A DNA stretch of 64,000 bases from Penicillium oxalicum (Eukaryota; Ascomycota; Eurotiomycetes; Eurotiales; Aspergillaceae): the NCBI RefSeq assembly GCF_001723175.1, contig NC_064651.1, positions 3,100,001 to 3,164,000 on the forward strand, given 5' to 3'. Shown piece after piece: positions 45,889 through 61,823 of this stretch. Position numbers and translations under genes: made by a program. The notes under the pieces are model-generated. The model made no database searches and was not told where the DNA came from. It saw only the letters and a program-made list of their open reading frames with translations. How positions within the stretch are numbered: the first letter of the stretch is position 1; each line of letters opens with the position of its first letter.

Positions 45889-48800
45889 ATGCCTTCGCGC
45901 AAGCCTAGCAAATTCGGTAACAAATTCCGATCGAGCGCAGCATCCTCCAATCCCCGACGAACAAAGACTGTGGAATTCGGATCACTTCGTTCTAGCGAAG
46001 CGACCTCTCAGGATGAGAAATTCGAGGCCATTCGGCTGGCCAACAGCATTGATGAGTCCCTGGGTTTCCCCCGTTTTGAATCGGGGGAGACCAGGGCCGG
46101 CTGGCTCATTAATATGCACAGCACCACAATACAGGATCCAAACGTACCGGGTGGTCGCGCTGGCGTCGACTACTATTTCCTTCAAGACGACGGAGGAAGC
46201 TTCAAGGCCACGGTTGAATACGATCCTTACTTCTTGATTGCGGTCAAGAAAGGCCATGAGATAGAAGTTGAGGAATGGTGCCGAAGGGCTTTTGAAGGGT
46301 TGATCAAGAGCTTCAAACGTCTTGATAAAGAAGACCTGAGTCTTCCAAATCACTTGCTCGGACACCGGAGGACCTTCATCAGACTGAACTTCGCCAACGT
46401 TCCCAATCTCCTCGAGGTCCGACGAACCCTGCTCCCATTGGCCGAAAAGAACAAGAAGAATGCAAACGTGATGGATGCGTATGTCGAAATGACAAGGTTT
46501 GTTACTAGTCACACCAGCTCCCTCTCGGCGCGATCTTATACTCACCATTTGGGTATTGCAGTGCCGCGGCTGGCTTTGATCTTTTTGATGACGAAATAAT
46601 TAATGAGCAACGACCTAATGGCAATACCCAAGCGAGTGATTTTATTGTTGATATTCGGGAATATGACGTTCCGTATCATGTGCGGGTCTCGATTGACAAA
46701 GGTCGGTACTCACAGTCTCAATGCCGCGTGATATGTCTACAGTGCTAACAAGAGCTGCTCCAGATATTCGCATTGGGAAATGGTACGATGTTGAAGCAAA
46801 GCACGGCGTGATCTCATTGAAATGCCTCGAAGAGAGGCTTCAACGTGCGGATCCTGTAGTGCTGGCCTTCGATATTGAGACGACCAAACTGCCATTGAAG
46901 TTTCCTGATGCAGTGATCGATCAAATTATGATGATTTCATACATGATTGATGGCCAGGGGTTCCTGATCACGAATCGAGAAATTGTGTCGGAGGATATCA
47001 ACGATTTCGAGTACACGCCCAAACCAGAATACAACGGGCCTTTCATCATCTTCAATGAGCCCAATGAGAGAGCGGTTATTGAGCGATTTTTTGAACACAT
47101 CAAAATCGCCAAGCCCACAGTCATTGCTACATACAACGGTGACTTCTTCGACTGGCCCTTCGTGGAAGCAAGAGCAAGTGTGCAAGGTATCGACATGTAC
47201 ATGGAAATTGGCTTCCGCAAAAACAGCGAAGACATCTACCAGAGCGACAACTGTGTGCACATGGACTGCTTCGCTTGGGTGAGCCGTGACAGTTATCTTC
47301 CCCAAGGAAGTCGTGGTCTGAAAGCTGTCACAGTCGCAAAACTAGGATATGATCCAGACGAGCTGGACCCGGAACTCATGACTCCCTATGCAAGCGAACG
47401 ACCACAGACCTTGGCTGAATACTCGGTCTCCGATGCCGTCGCAACCTATTATCTTTACATGAAATACGTGCATCCCTTTATTTTCTCTCTATGCACTATC
47501 ATCCCTCTCAGCCCCGACGATACATTACGAAAAGGAACTGGAACTCTGTGTGAGATGTTGCTCATGGTGGAGGCCTACAAAGGCGAGATTGTCTTGCCCA
47601 ACAAGCACAAGGACCCTCCAGAGGCGTTCTATGAGGGCCATCTACTGGAGTCGCAGACATACGTCGGTGGTCACGTCGAAAGTATTGAAGCCGGTGTCTT
47701 TCGAAGTGACATTCCCACCGGTTTCAATGTGGACCCTGGTGCCATTGACGAGCTAATAAGAGACCTGGACCATGCGTTGAAGTTCAGTATCGAGGTTGAG
47801 GAGAAAAAATCGCTGGATGATGTAGTCAATTTTGATGAAGTCAAGGCTCAAATTGCCGAAAAGCTTCTCGACCTGCGAAACAACCCAACTCGAAATGAAG
47901 TTCCATTCATCTACCACTTGGATGTTGCATCCATGTATCCGAATATCATGATCACCAATCGTCTCCAGCCAGATTCCATGATTGATGAATCGGATTGTGC
48001 TGCCTGCGACTTCAACCGACCTGGAAAGACTTGTGACAGACGTATGCCCTGGGCCTGGCGTGGAGAATTCTTGCCTGCGAAGCGGGACGAATACAACATG
48101 ATTCGGCGAGCCACAGCCAACGAAAGGTTTCCTAGTCAAAGGAAAAATGGATTACTGCGAGCATTCGAAGAGTTGAGTATCGAAGAGCAAGCCGGGGTTG
48201 TGAAGAAGCGCTTGCAGGACTACAGCAAGAAAATTTATCACAAAATTCACGACAGCAAAACGATGATTCGAGAAGCGATCATTTGTCAAAGAGAAAACCC
48301 CTTCTATGTTGACACAGTGCGAAGCTTTCGTGACCGACGTTACGATTTCAAGGGGAAACAGAAGGTTTGGAAAAACAAAACGGAGGCGCTTCAATCTTCC
48401 GGTGCATCTGCGGCAGAGGTCGACGAGGCTAAGAAGATGATCGTTCTTTTCGACTCCTTACAACTTGCCCACAAAGTCATCCTGAACAGTTTCTATGGAT
48501 ATGTCATGCGAAAGGGTTCTCGATGGTATTCCATGGAAATGGCTGGTGTCACCTGCCTTACAGGAGCTCACATCATCCAGATGGCCCGAGAGCTCGTAGA
48601 GCGCATTGGGCGCCCGCTAGAGCTCGACACTGACGGTATCTGGTGTATGCTTCCGGGTACATTCCCAGAAAACTTCACCTTCGCACTAAAAAATGGCAAA
48701 AAACTCAGTATTTCGTATCCCTGTGTCATGCTCAACCACCTGGTTCATGCGCGGTATACGAACCATCAATACCAGGCTCTTGTGGACCCATCAACCCACA

Positions 48801-51800
48801 AATATGAGACCTACAGCGAAAACTCGATTTTCTTTGAAGTTGACGGTCCTTACCGAGCAATGATTCTCCCCACGTCAAAAGAGGAGGACAAGAACCTGAA
48901 GAAGCGATACGCGGTTTTCAATCATGACGGGTCTCTTGCTGAGTTGAAGGGCTTTGAGGTCAAGCGAAGAGGAGAGCTGAAGTTAATCAAGATATTCCAA
49001 ACACAAATCTTCAAGTTCTTCCTCGAGGGCAGCAACCTCGCAGAAACCTATGCTGCTGTAGCACGGGTTGCTGATCGCTGGTTGGATGTGCTTTACGAGC
49101 ACGGTGCCACTCTCGCGGATGAGGAGCTCATTGATCTCATTTCGGAGAATCGCAGCATGACCAAGACTCTTGAGGAGTATGGAAACCAGAAGTCCACATC
49201 CATCACGACAGCGAGACGCCTTGCGGAGTTCCTAGGCGAACAAATGGTCAAAGACAAGGGGTTGAACTGCAAGTATATTATCTCGTCGAGGCCAAGAAAC
49301 ACTCCCGTCACCGAACGTGCAATTCCAGTCACCATATTCTCAGCGGAGGAATCTGTCAAGCGCTTCTTTCTTCGCAAATGGCTCAAGGATGACCCAGGTG
49401 ACATGGATCCTCGATCCATTATTGACTGGGACTACTACCTTGAACGTCTGGGCTCCGTTGTCCAGAAGCTCATCACCATTCCAGCCGCTCTTCAGAAGCT
49501 GAGGAACCCTGTACCGCGTGTCGCCCATCCAGATTGGTTGCAGCGGCGGATCAACCAGAAGGATGACAAGTTCAAACAAAAGAAAATGACTGATCTTTTC
49601 GAAAAATCAGAGAAGTTGCCCCTCTCTTCAATTTCTACCAATATTCTGGACCATCGTGTTCAGCACGCGGGTGATTTGGTAGACGAGGTCCTTGCTCAAT
49701 CGACTCAAAAACAGAAGAACTCCCCGGAGAGCAAGACTTCTCAAAAACGAAAACATCCCGAAGCTGCGACGAAGACAGCACTTGACCCCTTCGCCAGTTT
49801 GCCAGCCATCATGCCTTCCATTGCCGACGACTACCAGGGATTCATCAAATACCAAAAGCAAAAATGGAAGATTCAGAAGCAAGCTCGGATTCGCCGACGT
49901 CAGCTCTTCGGTGAGCGGACCAACGTTGCAACAGATGGGCTCAGTAATTTCTTCCGCAATCAGATGATGTTGTACATCAGTACTTGGCAAGTCCTGCAGC
50001 TCTGTGAATCCGGCCGGCCGGGCATTGTGCGCGCATTCGTTCTTATTGATCAAAAAATCCACGCTCTCAATGTGAAGGTCCCGCGGCAATTTTTCGTCAA
50101 TTTGAAGCGTGACTCGTTGCCAGACGTCGAGGTACCGGACTGCAAGGTAGAAAAAGTGAATCATACCTTACCTAATGGACATCCATCCGTCCATCTCTTC
50201 AAACTCTCACTTTCAGAAGATACATTCCTCGAGGAGTCGGACAAAATGGACGCCCTGTTTCAGCATCCCAGTGTTGAAGGTGTCTACGAACGGAACATCA
50301 CATCCAGTCTTCGTGCGGTGCTCAAACTTGGGAGTCAGTGTACTTTCGATGAAACCCATCGTGGTGTCCTTGGTGAAGGATTGGAGAAGGGATTCGACCT
50401 CTCAACACTTCTCCACGCAACTTCCGATCAACCGTATTTGGTGGACTCTTCTCTGACGTATCACTATCTTTACCACGTCGCCTCTGGTGATAGACAAATC
50501 TTTGCTCTTTTCTCAACCGCCAAGAGCGAAGCGCACATCGTCATTCTCAACCGCACGAGAGACTCCCAAGGGTTGCCCAATGTTGATAAAATATATTCGG
50601 AATTGCTCTCTCGCAAGTTGCAGGACGCCTCGACTGAAGAGTCCCAAAATGCCTTTGAATACCAGGACAAGATCCACTTCAAGACGACTCAGGTGATGAC
50701 TCGTCGAAAGGCTCACCTTGAAGTGGGCGACCTGATTCGCAAACTGAGGAATGACGAGACCCAGCCCGCAATCATGGTCATTCAGTCACAGCAAAAGGAC
50801 CGTTTATGCCACGACATCCCGGTGCTGAAGGACTACCCAACTCTGGCTGTGAAGCCCGAGGTCTCGGATATGGATCTCCCACCTCTCGGATGGCAAGCAT
50901 TCATCGCTCGGCGCATTGTCACACACTACCTGTATCTGGCAGCCTGGATCCAACATTTGGCTTTGCTTGCGCGATACGGAGACGTCCCACTTTGCAACTT
51001 GGAGACCGACGACCCTCGTTTCCTGATCGATGTTGCGTACGCTCGGCGGTTGCAGCAGAGCAACGTCGTTTTGTGGTGGTCTAACGGACCTCGACCCGAT
51101 CACGCTGGCTTTGAAAAAGACGACATCGTCGGCCCGCTAGAGAAGGTCAATATGCCCTCCGTCAACACACCGGGTGCATATTCAACGGTGTGCATTGAAC
51201 TGGACATTCGCAACCTGGCAATCAATACCATCCTGACATCTTCCATCGTACATGACATGGACGGGGGTGATACCCTGCTGGCCCCGTCCGCGAACGGGAC
51301 AGACGAATCGGGGATTCTGTACTCTGAGAAAGCGTTTGCATCCGCTGGCGCGTTGGTGTTGCGAGAGATGGTCAAAAACTGGTGGACTGAAGCGTGCGCT
51401 GGAAACAGCATGGCGGATATCATGGTCCAACATCTGATCCGTTGGGTGGAGAGTCCCATTTCATGTTTGTATGACCGGTCCCTGCACAATTACGTGCGTT
51501 TACTCTCGCGAAAGTCATTCCAACGCCTGATGGCCGAATTCCGACGGGTGGGCTCCAATGTGGTTTTCGCCAGTCCCACTCGCCTTCTGCTACAGACGAC
51601 CAAGACCGAGGTCGGCAATGCTTATGCCTACAGTCAATACGTGATCAAGTCCATTCGAGCCAATCCGTCATTCCACTTTATCGACCTGGACATCAAGGAA
51701 TACTGGGACTATCTGGTCTGGTACGACGAGTACAACTATGGTGGCAAGGGATGCCAAAAGGTGGTGGAAGCCGAGAAGCAAGAGCTCGAGACTGTGATGC

Positions 51801-52711
51801 ACTGGCAGCTGGGCCGTTTGTTGCCCACCCCCATGCAGACCATCTTCCACGACTGGGTGGTAGAGTACATTGAGCTCATGCATGCTGCCAAACATCCCGA
51901 TCTTCAGGAGAATGAGATATCGTCAACGCCGCGCCTGACGCAGATTCCCATCGGAAAGCCAAACGACGTTGACGACGAAGGCTTGTCCGCTGTACTCGCG
52001 GAACGGTTCTCCAAGCCATTAAAGAAACAGATCTCGGGACTGATTCGCCGCCAGCGTGATGAGATGCTTCACCCCGAACTTGTCTCCGACTATGCCTTCC
52101 CGGTACTTCCCGGCGTCTTGGTTGATCCCAAGGGCGACAAGCGTAATCCGGCTCTTGAGCTCGTCAAACTGCTCATGCAAGTGCTCAGTCTGTCGAAAAC
52201 GACCACTTTGGAATCTCGGTTGCTCCGTCGGGAGCTCCTCGCACTCTTTGAAGTGCGCGAGTTCAGCAAAGAGGGCCGCTTTGAGAACCCCAGTGCCAAC
52301 CTGAAACTCTCTGAGCTCACCTGCAATGCCTGCTGTCTAATCCGTGACCTTGACCTGTGCCGGGACGAGGATGTCCTTTCCGAGCCGGGTGCCGATAATG
52401 ACAAGGCGCCCAAGCCGTGGCGGTGCCCCTTCTGTCAAACCGAGTATGATCGGTTGGCCCAGGAAGAGATACTCATTGGGCAAGTGCACAGCCTGGTCCT
52501 TGAGTGGCAGACCCAAGATTTGAAATGTTCCAAGTGCAGTGGATTGAAAGTGAGCGAGTTCATGGAACATTGTTCCTGCAGTGGTAAATGGACTGCCACG
52601 GTCGATCTCAAGGAAACCGAAAAGAAGCTGCGTGTTTTGCAGAGTGCTGCCAAGTTTCACAGTCTGCAGTTGCTGGAGGGAGTCGTGGAGGAGGTGCTGG
52701 CCCATTTGTAA
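45889..52711 (+). CDS. pol2: DNA polymerase epsilon catalytic subunit (POL2)
   Basis: Leading-strand replicative polymerase with proofreading. Three exons: 45889-46496, 46562-46701 and 46764-52711, giving 2231 residues (yeast Pol2 is 2222). Junctions read MTSAAGFDLFDDE and SIDKDIRIGKWYDV. Exonuclease motif I is LAFDIETTK (Asp286, Glu288). Polymerase motif A is DVASMYPNIM (Asp636), next to the CAACDFNRPGKTC cysteines that bind an iron-sulfur cluster in yeast. Motif B lies in KVILNSFYGYVMRKG and motif C is LDTDGIW (Asp871, Asp873). The C-terminal half is the inactive second polymerase module, ending in two zinc-binding modules (CNACC...CPFC and CSKC...CSCSGKW) that contact the Dpb2-type subunit. 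All catalytic residues are present. Neighbour upstream is the divergent cox20; the promoter carries MCB-like sites. Confidence 0.97.
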
Positions 52712-53868
52712 GAGTCGAGGCAGGATGCCTGTCCATGGTGGGCGGCATTACCTTGGTATATGTGGGATTCTATTGGCGTTTTTGCATTCTTTTTCCTTTT
52801 CTCTTCTGGTTTCCTGTTCCTCTCTTTTCATTTCCGTGAACTAGATGCCTATTCCCCCTTCTTTTCCTTTCGTTGACCTTGGTGTTATGATATCGTCGAC
52901 AACTTGGCGTCTTTCCATTGCAGACAGCATTATCACGGAGTTTTCTCTTGCTCTGGGGACTATGTTAAATCTTGATTATTAGTAATGATTGTTTTTCCAT
53001 TATCCTCGTAGTCTAGACAGGGCTGGCTAGAGCCCAAGCAACTGGTGGTCCATCCCCGTCATTCACAGACAAGCAACACGAGAAACCCCAGGCCACGAGT
53101 ACATCCGCAGCGGCCCATCTATCACGTTGAGAGGCCGTGAGGACTGTCTCAGGTTTAGATGAATGACGATGATCTTTCTGCCGATCTGTGGAGAGCTGTG
53201 GTATAGAAAGTTGTGATTGCAAATTTGGAAAGACAGAAAGGAAAAAAACAATAAAGTCCCAAGTGTCAACAACGGGGCCACATTGAATTTGCCAGTCGTG
53301 GTCACTATTCTTCAGTGCAAACGTTTTGAGAATGAGAGTATTTATGCGATTCCAGATGTGAATCTTGGGGAATCCTGAGTTGACTGGACCACTTACCTGA
53401 GTATACCCATGTTCGTAGCGTATTACGTGATGTGTACCTGTGGAGGTACCTCACAAATGTCAAGACAAAACCTTGACGGTCGGGGTCATCCCGTCCTGAT
53501 CTATTGGGTCGGGGTCGATCTGTCAGCCGCTCCGACGGGGGTCAAGTATCCCCAAAGTACCGCCATCTGACAGATTGTCCGGCTGGAGACGTTACCGGTA
53601 CAGAATCATATACACACGACGGTTATGGTCCCCGGAAATTAAACTGCCACCTCTCACACCCTCTCGTATTTTGATATTCTTCGAGACAACAGCTTCGTGA
53701 TCTCTCACTACTTGCTGTACAGTCTGGGAGCCCGTGCGTGTGAGCGGTGATTGTGAAGCAAACAGAGTGTGTGGAGATCATCGTTCGGTAGCTTCCCTCC
53801 AATTGTCAACCCCTCCTCCTCCCCCTCTTCGTCGTTTCGTCCTCGACCGCTACACCCTCCTTGTCGCC
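52712..53868. other. intergenic pol2 3' end to CaM-kinase promoter
   Basis: About 1.15 kb. It starts with T-rich sequence suiting the pol2 3' UTR and ends in a CT-rich leader (about 53,800-53,860) directly before the kinase ATG. A small upstream open frame continuous with the kinase exists (from 53734), but the conserved start is MAQPPRP at 53869. No other gene. Confidence 0.6.
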
Positions 53869-55379
53869 ATGGCGCAACCACCCAGACCCCAGATTCAGCC
53901 GTGTCGCTACAAGACTGGCAAGACTTTGGGAGCAGGCTCCTATTCTGTGGTCAAGGAATGTGTGCACATCGATACAGGGCGGTTCTATGCCGCCAAGGTG
54001 ATCAACAAACGTCTGATGGCCGGGCGGGAACACATGGTAGGCGACAAATTCTCCCGTCTTCTTCTTCGTCCTCTACAAGGCAGAGACAATTTATTCCTGA
54101 CTATATACGCTGCCTGAAGCAATGCGTTCTGTGCTGACGACTCCCCGGCTCGGTCGGGGAATGTATAGGTTCGCAATGAAATCGCAGTCTTGAAAAAGGT
54201 GTCGATGGGACACCAGAACATCCTCACACTGGTGGATTACTTTGAGACCATGAACAATTGTGCGTAAGCGTGAGAGCACTGGTGTGGTCAAGTCGCGGAA
54301 TTGGTCAACTGACAAAAGGCTTCATCTCCACGCTCTAGTGTATTTGGTCACGGATCTTGCGCTGGGCGGAGAACTTTTCGACCGCATCTGTCGCAAAGGC
54401 AGCTACTATGAGTCCGACGCCGCAGACCTCATTCGCGCCGTCCTCTCAGCAGTCGCCTACCTACATGACCATGGCATTGTCCATCGGGACCTGAAGCCCG
54501 AGAACTTGCTGTTCCGCACCCCCGAGGACAATGCCGACCTGTTGATTGCCGATTTCGGTCTGTCGCGAATCATGGACGAAGAGCAATTTCACGTCCTGAC
54601 CACCACCTGTGGTACACCAGGATACATGGCTCCGGAGATTTTCAAAAAAAGCGGTCACGGAAAGCCTGTGTGAGTTTTGGCACCTATTTTCATCCTTGCA
54701 TGACGGACTGCATTCATAATTGTCGGATGCTGACTCTGTCTCTCTGTATGTGTCTGTGTCGATCAGCGATATCTGGGCCATCGGAGTAATCACCTATTTC
54801 CTCCTCTGTGGCTATACCCCCTTTGACCGAGACTCAAATCTGGAAGAGATGCAGGCCATCCTCGCCGCAGACTACTCATTCACTCCGCTCGAATACTGGC
54901 GCGGCGTGTCCCAAGAGGCTCGCAACTTCATCAACCGGTGTCTGACCATCGATCCCCAAAAGCGAATGACCGCCCATGAAGCCCTTCAACATAAATGGGT
55001 CAACCCGCCGTACGACGTGGCCAAGATCGGTTCCGGAGAAGACCTTCTCCCCACGGTCAAGAAGAATTTCAACGCGCGACGAACCCTGCACCGCGCGATC
55101 GATACCGTTCGTGCCATCAACAAACTCCGCGAGGGAGGCGGCTTCATGATGGACGGCGTCATGAGCATTGATCCTCGGCCAGAGCGAGTCAATGGACAAG
55201 AGGTGGTCGAGGAACAGCACCCCGGAGCTCCTCCTGCGAATGGTGGCGGCGGTGGGGACCCCATGCAGATTGATAGTCGAGGGAATGCCCGCGGGCAGAC
55301 CGAAGAACAAATTCGGGAACAGGAGCGGAGAGTGAAGGATATGGTTGCTGGACTCTGGAGTCGTGGCCATGGAAAATGA
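53869..55379 (+). CDS. cmkB: calcium/calmodulin-dependent protein kinase I-like (CmkB type)
   Basis: Ser/Thr kinase responding to Ca2+/calmodulin. Four exons: 53869-54036, 54169-54259, 54339-54669 and 54767-55379, giving 400 residues. The glycine loop is LGAGSYSVVKE (about 20-30), the ATP lysine is in AAKVINK (Lys43), the catalytic loop is HRDLKPEN, the metal-binding DFGLS follows, and the activation segment LTTTCGTPGYMAPE holds the threonine that CaM-kinase kinases phosphorylate. Kinase subdomains end near HEALQHKWV. A basic amphipathic stretch (RRTLHRAIDTVRAINKL) is in the position of the autoinhibitory/calmodulin-binding segment. The tail is Gly/Pro-rich with an EQIREQERRVKDM helix. Splices read HMVRNEIAV, NNLYLVTD and KPVDIWAIG. 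The GSYSVVKECVHI wording suggests the cmkB rather than cmkA paralogue; that distinction is from memory. Confidence 0.92.
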
Positions 55380-55948
55380 AGTGCTTCTAGCGGAGCACTT
55401 GGATGATGTTCTTTTCGTGGACTCCGGATGGGTGGAAAGTCTCCTCCCACAATGACTGAGCGGGTCCTGTCATCTTGACGGACTCGTTGGGAGGATTGCC
55501 GTGCATGTGACGCGATTTTATTCAATTTTCTATCATAGGAGAACCCTATACTGAAAAAAGGAAAGATACCCCTATGAGGACATTCTCAATGGCGAGATAT
55601 AATTGATGCTGTCCATCTACTGGGTCTGACGCCGCACTCGACCGTTTTCCTGTACTCAGGTTGACCCTTCGTCGTCAATCTCTCCATGTCAAGGCCCTCT
55701 CCGATATCGAAACAAGGGGATAGCAGATCATCCAAGGACACTCGTTTTCTTCCTAAAAAACGAAAAAAGTATTTACATCTTACCTCAGACAGGTTGGCTC
55801 TCCGATGCCACGAGCAAAAATCAAAAGCTTCGAGAAGACAGATGAGCTCATTCATGATGTATATTCGTCAACACACGCCAGGCAGGCCATGCATACAAAC
55901 AGTCAGCGAAAAGAAGACCGATCCTCCCGAGACATACTATGAAGCAAA
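55380..55948. other. convergent 3' region of cmkB and AMMECR1-domain gene
   Basis: 569 bp between convergent stop codons; A-rich patches at about 55,555 and 55,755 fit 3' UTRs. No gene seen. Confidence 0.65.
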
Positions 55949-58315
<2,367 letters not shown>

Positions 58316-59987
58316 TTAAACGGGGAGAGGGTAGGTGCTGGCCCATCCGGCAATCTCCTTGCGAAGCTCCAAGATCTCAGGCACGCTCTCGGAGGCGACC
58401 TTGGCCTTGAAGTCCTTCAGCTTGTTAGCCTCCTTGGGAAGCTCGCTCTGGATCTTGGTGCACAGGTTGATGGCCTGGTCAATGTAGCCAGCAATGCGCT
58501 TGAAGTCATCCTCACCCATACCACGGGAAGTCATGGCAGGAGCACCAATGCGAATACCGCAAGGGGTCAGGGCCGACTTGTCACCGGGGATGGAGTTCTT
58601 GTTGCAAGCAATGTTGATCTGCTCGAGCACAGCCTCCACGCGAGCACCGTCGAGGCTCTTGGGGCGCAGGTCAACGAGGACCATGTGGCTGTCAGTGCCG
58701 TCGGAAACGAGCTTGTGGCCGAGGGCCTTGAACTCGTTCTCGAGAGCCTTGGCGTTCTTGATGACCAACTCCTGGTACTGCTTGAACTCAGGGGCGGCAG
58801 CCTGCTTAAGGGCAACAGCCAGAGCGGTGATGGTGTGGTTGTGGGGGCCACCTTGGTGACCGGGGAACACGGAGAAGTTGATGGGACCCTCAAGGTCGTA
58901 CATGATCTCCTTGCCGGTCTTGTCGGTGCTGCGGACACCCTTGCGGAAGAAGATCATGGCACCACGAGGACCACGGAGAGACTTGTGGGTGGTGGTGGTA
59001 ACAACATCGGCGTACTCGAAGGGAGAGGGGATGACACCAGCGGCGATCAAACCAGAGATGTGGGCCATGTCAACGACGAGGTAGGCACCAACCTTGTCAG
59101 CGATCTGGCGCATGCGCTTGTAGTCAATCAGGCGACAGTAGGCAGAGGTACCGGCGACGAGGATCTTGGGACGGTACATCTCGGCGTTGGTCTCGAGCTG
59201 GTCATAGTCGATAAGGCCAGTCTCCAAGTTGACGCGGTAGGGGAAGGTCTCGAAGTAAGTGGAGACAGCAGAGATCCTAACAACCGCAAGTTAGAAACGG
59301 GGGCCATTCCACGCCATTGACCGAGGATGACTCACTTGCGAGAGGGGGTCTGGTAGCCGTGAGACAAGTGACCACCGTGGGGGAGATCAAGACCCATCAG
59401 ACGGTCATGGGGGCGCATAAGCGCCTGGTAGACCTGCAAGTTGGCAGGGCTGCCACTGAGGCACTGCACGTTCACACCCCACTTGGCAGGATCCAAGTTG
59501 AAGGCCTTGAGGGCACGCTGCTGGCAGGTGATCTCAATGGCATCAATGTGCTGGTTACCACCGTAGTAACGGGCACCGGGGTATCCCTCGGAGTACTTGT
59601 TGCACATGGGCGAGCCCAGGGCATCGAAGACGGCACGAGAGGTGAAGTTCTCAGAGGCAATCAGGACGACAGACTCGCGCTGACGCTGAATCTCCTTGGC
59701 CTAGAGGAACAGACCAGTCAATCAAAAGAGCTCCCATTGATGGTGCCATTGAGAACCAAGGACAATGAGGATCAAACAAGGAATTGGATTTGAAGTGATG
59801 AGGGAACTGTATGTAGCCACTTACCATGATCTCAGCGACCTCGGGGTCAGACTCCTTCAAGGAGTTGTGCATTTGCTACGAAACAGGATGAGTCAACACG
59901 GGCGAACGGACGACCGGACAAGCGGAGGAGGGGTAGACGGGGGGTACTCACGTCCTTGTGGGACTCGGACAAGGCGTAGGAAGACAT
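58316..59987 (-). CDS. shm2: serine hydroxymethyltransferase, cytosolic
   Basis: PLP enzyme converting serine and tetrahydrofolate into glycine and 5,10-methylene-THF, a main supply of one-carbon units. Four exons: 59987-59952, 59875-59825, 59700-59336 and 59276-58316, giving 470 residues, the usual length of the cytosolic form. Seen in order: [90 protein letters not shown], and [20 protein letters not shown] with the PLP-binding lysine (about Lys249). The C-terminus has [17 protein letters not shown]. The N-terminus is not a mitochondrial presequence, so the cytosolic isozyme is inferred. Codon use is strongly biased, consistent with high expression, and creates a 345-codon antisense open frame that is not a gene. 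Confidence 0.96.
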
Positions 59988-60835
59988 GGTGTGATGAATG
60001 TGACGAACTTTTTTGTAAAGAAAGAAGAAGCAAAAGCGATAGAGAGGGAAGGAGGGGGGGGAATGCAGAGAATATAAAGGATTGAGGATGGCGAAAGGCG
60101 AGGAAAAATGTAAAATGCTAAATGGTGGGGGAGAGGGGCGGAGAGATCGGCCGGGTGCCTCAGGAGTCCGGGTCAGGACAGTCAGAAGAGGACAGTCAGA
60201 CTCACTTAGTTCACAGCGGCACGACTGGGCCCATGGATGCAGGTCCTAGTGGCCACTGGCCATGGCGCCATTTGCTGGGCAGCCGTCGGTCTCAATCGGC
60301 CCGACGATATCGGAGACAGTCATCGCACTGGCGGTTGGTTGGCGGGCCCAGCAGGGCGGTCAGGTGGAATTTGCCTCTAATTCGATTTGGTAACGGTGGG
60401 CGCTTGCGATCCTATGGATCGATGGCACCGATGCTGACTGGATTGAACCTTTTCCGACGGGCCTGAAGAAGTAAGCAGTAATCCACTCTGCACGATAGGA
60501 AAATGTCAATCGGACGAGAACAAGCTCGAAGAAATGTGAGACGTGATCCAATCCGGGAGAGGAAGACGCCCATTCCAGGTGGCAAGCGCAACTCATGGTA
60601 GGATAGGACATGATTTCTACCTACAGGGACGCTTGTAGAACCCTTACGTGAACGCAGTGGATGCGCCGGCAAAATAGTCGAGTCCAATATACTAGAATTG
60701 ATTGATGGGTATTTCCAGATGACAACGCCAAAGTAGAAGTATCGTAAAACAGAAAAGAAAGTGTGAAGAACGCATGGGGAGACTGGAAGACCAGGAGTCA
60801 AGCCAAATCCCTTCTCTCCATCCTGGCCAGCTGGC
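59988..60835. other. SHMT promoter and leader / med9 3' region
   Basis: 848 bp between two minus-strand genes. The first 130 bp are purine-rich on the plus strand, so the SHMT leader is pyrimidine-rich. The block 60,200-60,360 is GC-rich with CCAAT-type strings. No gene seen. Confidence 0.6.
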
Positions 60836-61447
60836 TCATGGCCTGGTCGCCTCTCCGGGGATGTAAGCTTTGGTGGTCTCCGCATGCCCTGGGTGAGCTT
60901 GTTGAGCTCGATGGCCAAAATCCGAAATGACGGCATGGAGATGGGCAATGCGGTCTTCCAGCTCGGCAATCTCTGCTTGCTGCTCTTCCACCGTCCGGCT
61001 CACGTCCGGGAGTGTCTCGACTACTGCACGCGCCTTTTGTATGCGAATCCGGACGGAGCTGGTTGCGGTGGGCAGGTCCTTGACGTTGAGCGCGGGGAGT
61101 CCGCTGGAGTCTTGAGCAGACATGTCGGGTATGGTTTGCGCAGCTGCGGAGTTGCTGTTGTCGCCCGCAGACAGGGTAGATGGTGCTTGATGGGTTTGTG
61201 ACTGGGGGTCAGCAGAGGATTCCGGAAGCCCTGCGTTGTGCGCGTCAACGCCACCGGTCTCTGTCTGCGCATTTTGTGGAGAGAGCAGCCGAAGCAGAAT
61301 GCTATGTAGCGGCGGAATAATCTCAAAGGTCTGTGGCGCCGGGAAAGGCACCGGTGCAGGCGTCTCCGGTACGTCTTTGTGAGGACTGTCTGGAATGACC
61401 GAAAATTTTGGCAGCGGTGTACCTATCGTGGGGGATCTGGAAGCCAT
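60836..61447 (-). CDS. med9: Mediator of RNA polymerase II transcription subunit 9 (Med9/Cse2)
   Basis: Small subunit of the middle module of Mediator, which links activators to RNA polymerase II. Single exon, 203 residues, start MASRSPTIGTPLPKFSV. The N-terminal half contains the conserved FEIIPPLHSILLRLLSP helix, then a Ser/Thr/Gln-rich insert. The C-terminal half has LNVKDLPTATSSVRIRIQKARAVV and a coiled coil (VSRTVEEQQAEIAELEDRIAHLHAV), the dimerisation part of the Cse2 family. The order of the helices and the PPLH and ARxxVxxLPDxxRTxEEQ motifs match fungal Med9. It is divergent from the phosphoglycerate mutase gene, 376 bp apart. Confidence 0.88.
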   Translation of the reverse strand: MASRSPTIGTPLPKFSVIPDSPHKDVPETPAPVPFPAPQTFEIIPPLHSILLRLLSPQNAQTETGGVDAHNAGLPESSADPQSQTHQAPSTLSAGDNSNSAAAQTIPDMSAQDSSGLPALNVKDLPTATSSVRIRIQKARAVVETLPDVSRTVEEQQAEIAELEDRIAHLHAVISDFGHRAQQAHPGHAETTKAYIPGEATRP

Positions 61448-61823
61448 GGATGCTCTGCTTCGGCCCTCTGCTCTGAAGGGACAAACGAAGGATGGACGAA
61501 TGGAGGACGAATGGGACTCGCGTGGTCGGCAACGCGCTGGTGCTCAGTATAGGAAAGAGTCGGGAGCTCGGAGCCCTGAGGGTGACGTCGGGCCAACGAG
61601 CCCAACTCGTCACCGGGAGCAGCCCCCTCCTTCACCGGCGCTCGCATTTTTATCAGGACAATTTCCCCGCTCCGCCGACTTCTTTCTACCTTCAGATCAA
61701 TTTCGAGGTCTCCAGGTAAGTCACGGTTCACAGGAGGGGCTTTTTCTCACGCCAGTCAGAGCAAGGCTCATCATCAAAATTCTTTTCTAGAGAATACTAG
61801 TGAACTACGTTTCAACCCTCACT
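61448..61823. promoter_or_regulatory. bidirectional promoter med9 / phosphoglycerate mutase
   Basis: 376 bp between divergent start codons. CT-rich sequence directly before 61,824 (about 61,620-61,800) suits the leader of a highly expressed glycolytic gene. Confidence 0.6.
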